Shown: positions 1-5,675 of the stretch, piece after piece | Numbering within the stretch: position 1 is the first letter of the stretch | Layout: every line of letters begins with the position of its first letter | Translations under genes and position numbers: made by a program | The notes under the pieces: generated by a model | Told to the model about the DNA's origin: nothing | Seen by the model: the letters and a program-made list of their open reading frames with translations, nothing else | The model's database searches: none | DNA from: an uncultured Mucispirillum sp. | Lineage (GTDB): Bacteria > Chrysiogenota > Deferribacteres > Deferribacterales > Mucispirillaceae | Direction: 5' to 3' | DNA length: 8,054 bases | NCBI GenBank assembly: GCA_947177675.1 | Contig: CAMWVK010000049.1 | Span: forward strand, 1-8,054

Positions 1-1
1 C

Positions 2-22
2 ATGCTTATCAATGATAAGCAT
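2..22. repeat. Perfect 10-1-10 palindrome at the window edge
   Basis: Positions 2-11 (ATGCTTATCA) are the exact reverse complement of 13-22 (TGATAAGCAT), with a single central A at 12. As DNA this could be an operator. Positions 8-26 match the classical 19-bp Fur consensus at 14 of 19 positions, though part of that match comes from shared AT content. As RNA it would form a hairpin with a loop of about 3 nt. It has no T-run after it, so it is not a terminator itself. What lies to its left is outside the window, so its role cannot be decided. Confidence 0.4.
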
Positions 23-31
23 TTTCAAATA

Positions 32-51
32 GTAAGATTTCCCGTTCTTAC
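32..51 (+). repeat. Short inverted repeat (6-bp stem, 8-nt loop)
   Basis: GTAAGA (32-37) pairs with TCTTAC (46-51) around a loop containing TTTCCCGT. It lies between the edge palindrome and the terminator at 77-112. If all three are transcribed rightward they make a chain of three hairpins, as in a structured 3' UTR or the tail of a small RNA. A 6-bp stem in AT-rich DNA is weak evidence alone. Confidence 0.3.
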
Positions 52-76
52 AATCCTCCCATATTTTTGCACAATT

Positions 77-112
77 AAAAACAGCAGGCAGGCACACCCT
101 GCTGTTTTTTTT
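77..112 (+). terminator. Rho-independent terminator of an upstream rightward gene
   Basis: AAAAACAGCAGG (77-88) and CCTGCTGTTTTT (98-109) form a perfect 12-bp stem with a 9-nt loop. The + strand carries eight T (105-112). The stem has a GC-rich core, a rarity in this AT-rich gap. The opposite strand also has a five-T run after the stem, so weaker leftward termination is possible. It implies that a rightward gene or RNA ends just before or at the left edge of the window. No coding sequence of that gene is identifiable here. Confidence 0.85.
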
Positions 113-400
113 ATACTTTTATCAAAACTACATTACATCATTTTATATTATAACTAAATAACCTATATTAAGAATAACATCAATTTTATGAAATAGTATC
201 AAATATTTAACTTATAAGATTTATGTAATAAAATATGATGCTGTCATACTGCCGCAAATCTCAGTAATCAAGTCTTTGTTATTTTGCTATATATACTAGA
301 AATGGAATAAAAACATATTCAATACATTTTATGTTTTCAAAGCCTGCTTTACTGCAATTTAACAATTTTCTTTATATTATTAAATAGTTATAGTAATTAT
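113..400. other. AT-rich intergenic stretch with no supported gene
   Basis: This stretch between the terminator and the promoter of the M24-like gene has stops in all frames at short intervals and no start with a usable SD. The only promoter-like element is an extended -10 type string (TGCTATATA, 285-293) with no recognisable -35. I see no RNA gene, repeat array or attachment site in it. Confidence 0.5.
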
Positions 401-429
401 TTGAGAAATGGAGATAAAGGAATTATAAA
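401..429 (+). promoter_or_regulatory. Candidate sigma70 promoter for the M24-like gene
   Basis: TTGAGA (401-406) and TATAAA (424-429) are separated by exactly 17 bp. Each hexamer differs from consensus by one base. Transcription would start near 435, giving a leader of about 55 nt before the ATG at 492. AT-rich DNA produces such matches by chance, but the optimal spacing and position make this the best candidate in the gap. Confidence 0.55.
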
Positions 430-491
430 AATGCTTTTAAAATATATATGCTTATGGTATTCTTATTTAGCATTTTATTTGTGAGGCTTTT

Positions 492-1694
492 ATGTATTCA
501 AAAGTGCCAGGTGCAGAACTTATAAACAGACTTAAAAAATTTACTACTTTTATGGATATGACTGATGACGCATGGCGGTATATTTTTATATTTAACCCTG
601 TAAATATTTATTATTTCACTGGCACTATGCAGGATGGCATACTTTTTATACAAAGAGATGAAGAGCCTGTATATTTTGTGAAAAGAAGTGCAGCAAGAGC
701 AGAGAAAGAAATAAGATACTGTAAAGTTATGGCATATAAAGAGCTGCAGGATATAAAAAATGAACTTACACTTAATACATTTTTCCCTGCTTTTGTAGAT
801 AAGAGCTTTGTAACAATCAAACTTTTAGAAGAATTTAACTCCCAGTTTGAATTTGGTAAAATATATTCATGTGACAAAGCATTAAATATGTGCAGAAGTG
901 TAAAAAGCAAATATGAGCTTGATATATTAAAAGAAGCTGGTGCAATACATACTGATATTATGACAAATACTGTTCCTGAACTTTTAACAGAAGATATTTC
1001 AGAGCGTGATGCAGCACTGCTTATTTTTAATGAATTTATGCAAAAAGGACATCAGGGTATAGTTCGTTTTGAAAGACCTGATATGGAGTTCCAAACATTA
1101 AGTGTGGCTTTTGGAGAAAGCTCATTAAATATTTATAAATATGATATTCCTGCAGGTGTTACAGGCATATATGCATCTGCACCTTTTTTTGGAAGCAGTA
1201 AAATCACCTTAAAACAAAACGATTTAATTACAATTCCATCTGTTTTTGGAATTAACGGCTATCATTCTGTATGCACATACTGTTATGCTTTTAACAGCCT
1301 TATAGACTATATACGCAGACAGCAGGAACACTGCAAAAACTTAAAAGATTTAGCAGTCACTCTTTTAAAGCCGGGAGCAAAACCCAGCGAAATTTATACA
1401 GAACTTATGGATAATATTCATCCAGAAATACAAGGCACATTTATGGGACTTGGAGATAATACTCTTAATCATCTTGGCAGAGGAACAGGGCTTGCTATTG
1501 ATGAATTTCCTGTTATTTCAAACAGCAATGATAAACCCCTTGTAGAAAATATGGTAATAAATTTAGGCTTTTTCTCAGCATTAGAAAGTTATGGTGTAAC
1601 AGGTATGCAGCATACATATATTATTACTGAAGAAGGTGGTGTATCTATTAACGGGAATGCTGATGTCGTAATAGTTGCTGGCAAATACTTATAA
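492..1694 (+). CDS. M24-fold (creatinase/prolidase-like) protein with degenerate metal site
   Basis: The protein has 400 residues, the usual length for a two-domain Xaa-Pro peptidase. Residues 1-130 resemble the creatinase/prolidase N-terminal domain (NPVNIYYFTGT near 35-45). Residues 140-400 follow the M24 'pita-bread' fold, including GINGYHSVCTY (253-263), NHLGRGTGLAIDEFP (326-340) and MQHTYIITEEGG (372-383). Aligned by eye to the five metal ligands of M24 enzymes (Asp, Asp, His, Glu, Glu), this protein has Pro249, Val260, Arg330, Gly359 and Gln373. The catalytic His before the conserved Glu is Asp337. It therefore probably cannot bind the dinuclear metal centre or cleave Xaa-Pro bonds. A binding or scaffold role is possible but unknown. 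No signal peptide or membrane segment is visible, so it is probably cytoplasmic. The ATG is supported by GTGAGG at 481-486, 5 nt upstream. The gene stands alone on the + strand and converges on the polyferredoxin gene with one base between stops. The fold is fairly sure, the function unknown. Confidence 0.85.
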   Translation: MYSKVPGAELINRLKKFTTFMDMTDDAWRYIFIFNPVNIYYFTGTMQDGILFIQRDEEPVYFVKRSAARAEKEIRYCKVMAYKELQDIKNELTLNTFFPAFVDKSFVTIKLLEEFNSQFEFGKIYSCDKALNMCRSVKSKYELDILKEAGAIHTDIMTNTVPELLTEDISERDAALLIFNEFMQKGHQGIVRFERPDMEFQTLSVAFGESSLNIYKYDIPAGVTGIYASAPFFGSSKITLKQNDLITIPSVFGINGYHSVCTYCYAFNSLIDYIRRQQEHCKNLKDLAVTLLKPGAKPSEIYTELMDNIHPEIQGTFMGLGDNTLNHLGRGTGLAIDEFPVISNSNDKPLVENMVINLGFFSALESYGVTGMQHTYIITEEGGVSINGNADVVIVAGKYL

Positions 1695-1695
1695 G

Positions 1696-2814
1696 CTATA
1701 CATCAAATATTTTCATATCTGATATTGTTACTCTTTTACTGTTTCTTGAAACAAGTATATTATCATGAAAAAATGTTTTTAAGTTTAATGTATCTTTATA
1801 GTGCAGTTTATTATGGTAGCATGCCTTTTCACAAAGCTTACATGATATACATTTTGACGGATTAAATGTAATCTCTGTTCTTTCTTCATTAATATATAAT
1901 GCACCAGTATTGCAAAATCTTGCACACATACCGCAGTAAACACATGATTCATCTATTGCTATATTATTAAACAAGTTATTTGTTTCAACTTCTAATCTTG
2001 TTATTTTTCCAAGGGACATTATACTATCTAAAAAGATTTTTCTTCTTGCTGTTTCTTCATGAGTAAAATCTATTTTAGTTCTGTCTTCTAAATTTTCAAT
2101 AGTCAATACATCAGCACTTTTTAATATACTTTCCTGTAGTGTATTTTTAAAAAAAGCAAACATTCCACGCCTGTTTACTGTTGGATTTGGTTTTTCTTCC
2201 TCTTTTGGCTGTAATATTGGCAGCTGTTTTGGAAATATTAGGCGAATACTGTCAGATTCATATATTATTTCTAAGTCATTTAAATCTTCAAATATAGTTT
2301 TTAACTGTTCTATAAGCTTTATTTCCTGTTCTAAAATAGTTTTGCCGTTTTTTGATGCACATTCTATGCAAAGCCCGTATTTTATAGTTATGCGGGAAGC
2401 ACCATGAAGATAAAGGACTAAAAAATCTACCACATTAAATATGCCTGCACAGTCTACTACAGCTGTCTGCCTGTTATAAGCTGGATTATCACTGCATGTA
2501 ATAACCAAATCGCCTCTGGAAGTTATACTGCGGCTTAGATTATCAATGAATTTCCTGTATCCGCCATGTCTGAGCCTGAATACTTGAGCAGGACACTGGC
2601 TTACACATATTCCGCAGCCAGTGCATTTATCCCATTCAACTGTAATAGTTTCCCCAGGTCCGCCAATAGTTACAGCTTCAGCAGGACATAACGAATAGCA
2701 GGTAGTGCATGGTGAGCTTTTATGTTTTATTTTAGAGCAGAATTTAGGGGCAATAGAAATAGAACGAGATACCCCTTCAAACACCATATTTGCAATATCT
2801 ATTTTATTAAACAA
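1696..2814 (-). CDS. Polyferredoxin-like protein with 4Fe-4S motifs at both ends
   Basis: This 372-residue cysteine-rich protein is probably a cytoplasmic electron carrier. The N-terminal ferredoxin unit has an atypical first motif (C36-x2-C39-x3-C43-P, possibly with C26 as extra ligand) and a complete second one (C64, C67, C70, C74-P). Residues 100-190 form a middle domain with C107, C122-AG, and C149-IEC152. This order of cysteines recalls MvhD/FlpD-type hydrogenase iron-sulfur subunits, but the resemblance is by eye only. A charged linker (about 201-216, KEEEKPNPTVNRRG) leads to a helical stretch and a second ferredoxin unit with two full motifs: C291, C294, C297, C301 and C322, C325, C328, C332. 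It is the last gene of the leftward operon, 38 bp after the radical SAM gene, so it may reduce that enzyme; this is inference. Translation starts at TTG (2812-2814), chosen for its SD. The first ATG is codon 10 and has none. Confidence 0.88.
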   Translation of the reverse strand: MFNKIDIANMVFEGVSRSISIAPKFCSKIKHKSSPCTTCYSLCPAEAVTIGGPGETITVEWDKCTGCGICVSQCPAQVFRLRHGGYRKFIDNLSRSITSRGDLVITCSDNPAYNRQTAVVDCAGIFNVVDFLVLYLHGASRITIKYGLCIECASKNGKTILEQEIKLIEQLKTIFEDLNDLEIIYESDSIRLIFPKQLPILQPKEEEKPNPTVNRRGMFAFFKNTLQESILKSADVLTIENLEDRTKIDFTHEETARRKIFLDSIMSLGKITRLEVETNNLFNNIAIDESCVYCGMCARFCNTGALYINEERTEITFNPSKCISCKLCEKACYHNKLHYKDTLNLKTFFHDNILVSRNSKRVTISDMKIFDV

Positions 2815-2818
2815 TATA

Positions 2819-2824
2819 TCACCT
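2819..2824 (-). promoter_or_regulatory. SD that fixes a TTG start for the polyferredoxin
   Basis: On the minus strand AGGTGA lies 4 nt before the TTG at 2814-2812. The first in-frame ATG (2787-2785) has no purine-rich SD before it. This site therefore argues for TTG initiation. Confidence 0.65.
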
Positions 2825-2852
2825 GAATATAAATATAAAGTAAAATATATTA

Positions 2853-4187
2853 TTAAATATCAGATAATTCAAACGATTTAGGCTCTACTTTATCTATCTG
2901 ATATTCTCTTAATACTTTTCTGCCGTATTCTTCATCAAAATCAACTGCTAAATAAGTAAGCCCCAGCTCCATATCATAATCTTTTAATAAGGTAATATAT
3001 GCTGGTGAAAATTCTATTACTTTATTTGCCGTATTATACATGTAGTGATCTACTTTATTATTATCAAGCACTTCTTTAATTTTAGCAGCATCTTCACCAT
3101 AACCTTTTGCTGTTTTCAAGAAGAAGTCTTTTTCAGAAAAATACTCTATTTCACTCATTTTAATAGGATGATTGCTTTGGTAAAGCTGTGCTGTTAATTT
3201 ATTTTCAAGGCTGCAGTAGTGCATACCCATTTTTACATTATTTTCAAGGCAGTGCAGCATTACTTCTAAACATTCTAAGTTACTTTCAGCTATTGGCACA
3301 CCACCTGCATAAGTATAAGGATAAAGCACTTTATATGGTCTTTTTGATACTTCATAGCCTTTATTTTTATATTCATCTGGATGTACATAGGGGTATAAAA
3401 ACTCTAATACATTAATGCCAAATATACCTATTTTATCAAGAGTCATCATTAACTCTTTCATTTCTTTTACTTTTCCAAGCATTAAAGGCATTTCTACCAT
3501 TGTGCGTTTAATGTATTTTACTGATAATGCTAAATTATCAAGGCTCTTTTGGTCTATCTTGCCATTTTCATCTGGTTTTAAACCAAAACGGATTTCATCA
3601 AGTCCTGCTTCTTTTAATGACTGCAAAATTTTTTCATTAACTAAATCTCCATTTGTATATATTCTCGTTTGGATTGTTTTATCTGCTTTTTTAACTTCTT
3701 TTAAAAACTCTGTGCATTTATCTGGATATAGTAAAGGCTCGCCGCCAGTTATACCAACAGATTTCATTTTTTTATAATATCCTAAGTGAGTTTTAAATTC
3801 AGATATTATATCATATACTTTATTAACACCTGCTGCATAGTCTGCCTGGTTTTTGTTAGTGCAGAAAAAACAGTCACGGTTGCATTTTAATGTAATTATA
3901 TAAGTTGCAGAGCCTATACCTGTATGGCAGTGTTCGCATGAGGGCGATATTGCATTAAGAACAACACTTTTGCCACTGTTGCATATCTTTGCACCTTTTT
4001 CTTCTAATTTTTTTAAAAGTTCCTGCTCTGTTTTAAAATAATCTTTGCTGGATATTGCTGCTCCACTTTCTTTTATGTATTCTAAAAAGTTTTCATACTG
4101 CTCTATATATTTTTTTACATCTGTTTTTAATCCTTCATTTTTTAAAGTATCAATATTTTCTTTTGTAATTGTATATACCACTTTCAT
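2853..4187 (-). CDS. Radical SAM protein of unassigned function
   Basis: The 444-residue protein has the radical SAM signature C102-x3-C106-x2-C109 (CNRDCFFC), which holds the SAM-binding 4Fe-4S cluster, and ITGGEP at 146-151, the usual SAM-contacting strand motif. TRIYTNG (174-180) and the alternating strands and helices to about 265 fit the partial TIM barrel. The signature is preceded by SCEHCHTGIGS (83-93) with C84 and C87. The C-terminal part has C306, C313 and MHYCSLENK (322-330, C325). These extra cysteines could hold an auxiliary cluster, as in SPASM or twitch proteins, but I cannot place the protein in a named subfamily. Residues 1-65 are charged and helical, possibly a partner-binding extension. 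The start codon overlaps the kinase stop (TAATG at 4189-4185), with GGAG just upstream, so translation is probably coupled. The polyferredoxin downstream is a plausible reductant. The enzyme class is sure; the substrate is unknown. Confidence 0.92.
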   Translation of the reverse strand: MKVVYTITKENIDTLKNEGLKTDVKKYIEQYENFLEYIKESGAAISSKDYFKTEQELLKKLEEKGAKICNSGKSVVLNAISPSCEHCHTGIGSATYIITLKCNRDCFFCTNKNQADYAAGVNKVYDIISEFKTHLGYYKKMKSVGITGGEPLLYPDKCTEFLKEVKKADKTIQTRIYTNGDLVNEKILQSLKEAGLDEIRFGLKPDENGKIDQKSLDNLALSVKYIKRTMVEMPLMLGKVKEMKELMMTLDKIGIFGINVLEFLYPYVHPDEYKNKGYEVSKRPYKVLYPYTYAGGVPIAESNLECLEVMLHCLENNVKMGMHYCSLENKLTAQLYQSNHPIKMSEIEYFSEKDFFLKTAKGYGEDAAKIKEVLDNNKVDHYMYNTANKVIEFSPAYITLLKDYDMELGLTYLAVDFDEEYGRKVLREYQIDKVEPKSFELSDI

Positions 4188-5641
4188 TACTCCACTGGCA
4201 GTGTAACTGTAAAAACTGCACCATTTTTGCTGTTATATACAGTTAAATCACCATTATGATTATTTAATATTTTTCTGCTTATTGGTAAACCTAAACCTGT
4301 GCCTGAATTTGATGTGGTAAAAAATGGCTTAAATAAATTAGGCATAACTTCTAAAGGTATCCCTGGCCCCGTATCTGCAATCATAATACTAGTTTTGCCA
4401 TCTTTTTCCTGAAAACTGATAGTGACTGTGCCATCACTTCCCATTGCATTCATAGCATTAGCTATTAGGTTTACAATAACTTGTTTTATCTGGTCTATAT
4501 CTGCGTAAATATAAGCATCATCAGGAACATCAATATTCAGCTTAAAATTATTTTCTGCAATTCTTGTTTCAAATAATGGTTTTATTTCATTGAAAAGATT
4601 TTTCAAACAGTATTTTTCTTTTTTAGGCTGTCGTTTCCTTGAAAAAGAAAGAATATCTTCTGTTAAATGCTCTAATCTGATAGATTCAGTTGCAATAATA
4701 CCTGCCATGCGTTTCAAATCTTCATTTGTAACTGCTTTCATAAGCCGTTTTGCAAACCCTCCAATAGAGATAAGTGGATTTTTTACTTCATGAGCAATAG
4801 TTGCCACATAGTTGCCTAGTGTAACAAGGCTTTGTTTACTACGCATTTCTGATTCTATCTCTTTATAAAATGATGTTGTGTATTCATATTTCTGGTTAGA
4901 TATTACAGCCATCATCATAGTATTTAAAAGCCATGCAGTTGAACGGGTAGTAAAAATATGAGTGTTGGTATATTTATTATTAGAATATGTGATTAATATA
5001 CCATATATTTTATTACCAGTCATCATTGGTGCAATAATAAGCGGATTAGTTAACTGCACATTATCTATAGAGTGGAAAATTTTGTCTTCCAGCTCTATAT
5101 GTTTTTCTATATCATCAGAATTATTATATTCCTGCAGCTTCTTAATAATGGATTTTTCAACAGGCACACGCTTATTTATAAATGCTTTTATCTGTTCTTC
5201 AGTATAAGGCGGTATGCTTGTCATATATATACCACGCAGCTCCATAAGCTTTTCATTAAAAAACATAACTGCAGCTTTATCAAAAAGTCCTGAATATACT
5301 AATGCATTTGTTGTAACTTTCACCATCTCATCAAGAGTAGCTCTGCCTGCATATATATCTGGGCTTTTTGAAACATTTTCTGCGATTTCCCATGTAGCTC
5401 TGTTTTCCACATAAACATCAATTAAATCTGTAAGCAAACTGACAGCTTCTTCTGATAACTCTTTATCTGCAGAATATTTTATCTCTAATTCCACATTACC
5501 TGTATGAAGAAAAAGACTGTATTCTTTAAAATTATCCACAGGTACATCTCTGTATGCAATTCTTTCTCCCCTATGGTTTTTTACAAATACCTGTGTTACT
5601 TTGCAATTACAGCGTTTGTTAATAATGTCTATCAGTTTCAT
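4187..5641 (-). CDS. Soluble GAF-type sensor histidine kinase
   Basis: This 484-residue protein should autophosphorylate on a histidine in response to a cytoplasmic signal. Residues 275-340 are a HisKA dimerisation domain with the H-box AHEVKNPL (phosphoacceptor H284, followed by E285 and N288). The ATP-binding domain has the N-box N391-x3-N395, the G1 box DTGPGI (423-428), the F-box FKPFFTT (437-443) and the G2 box GTGLGL (447-452), all intact. Residues about 100-250 look like a GAF sensor. Residues 40-85 resemble the C-terminal half of another GAF, so the N terminus may hold a degenerate repeat. C11 and C13 near the start are possible redox or metal ligands. There is no transmembrane segment or signal peptide. 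The start ATG has GAGGTGA 3 nt upstream. The gene lies 34 bp after glyS and overlaps the radical SAM gene by 1 nt. No response regulator is in the window, so its partner is unknown. Confidence 0.93.
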   Translation of the reverse strand: MKLIDIINKRCNCKVTQVFVKNHRGERIAYRDVPVDNFKEYSLFLHTGNVELEIKYSADKELSEEAVSLLTDLIDVYVENRATWEIAENVSKSPDIYAGRATLDEMVKVTTNALVYSGLFDKAAVMFFNEKLMELRGIYMTSIPPYTEEQIKAFINKRVPVEKSIIKKLQEYNNSDDIEKHIELEDKIFHSIDNVQLTNPLIIAPMMTGNKIYGILITYSNNKYTNTHIFTTRSTAWLLNTMMMAVISNQKYEYTTSFYKEIESEMRSKQSLVTLGNYVATIAHEVKNPLISIGGFAKRLMKAVTNEDLKRMAGIIATESIRLEHLTEDILSFSRKRQPKKEKYCLKNLFNEIKPLFETRIAENNFKLNIDVPDDAYIYADIDQIKQVIVNLIANAMNAMGSDGTVTISFQEKDGKTSIMIADTGPGIPLEVMPNLFKPFFTTSNSGTGLGLPISRKILNNHNGDLTVYNSKNGAVFTVTLPVE

Positions 5642-5675
5642 ACTTCACCTCAAATATTTTAAGGTTAAAACTTAA

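Noticed and set aside
1..26. A firm Fur box call for the edge palindrome
   Set aside because: The 14 of 19 match is inflated by AT content, the palindrome centre differs from that of the Fur consensus, and no regulated gene is visible on the left. It is kept only as a possibility.
2..154. A short + strand open frame starting with ATG at position 2
   Set aside because: It reads straight through the terminator hairpin and its T-run, and the bases before its start are not visible. Its composition is that of noncoding AT-rich DNA.
347..359. A 13-base match (CTTTACTGCAATT) between 347-359 and 7936-7948
   Set aside because: There are only two copies, with no flanking similarity and no nearby element. 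A match of this size can arise by chance in an AT-rich 8-kb window.
611..910. Open frame on the minus strand inside the M24-like gene
   Set aside because: It is a shadow frame. The + strand gene over the same bases has clear family motifs and an SD.
3188..3777. Two + strand open frames opposite the radical SAM gene
   Set aside because: They are antisense to conserved coding sequence, including the complement of the GGEP region, with no SD or recognisable protein features.
4590..5414. Several + strand open frames opposite the histidine kinase gene
   Set aside because: They overlap each other and lie antisense to intact kinase motifs. No protein family is recognisable.
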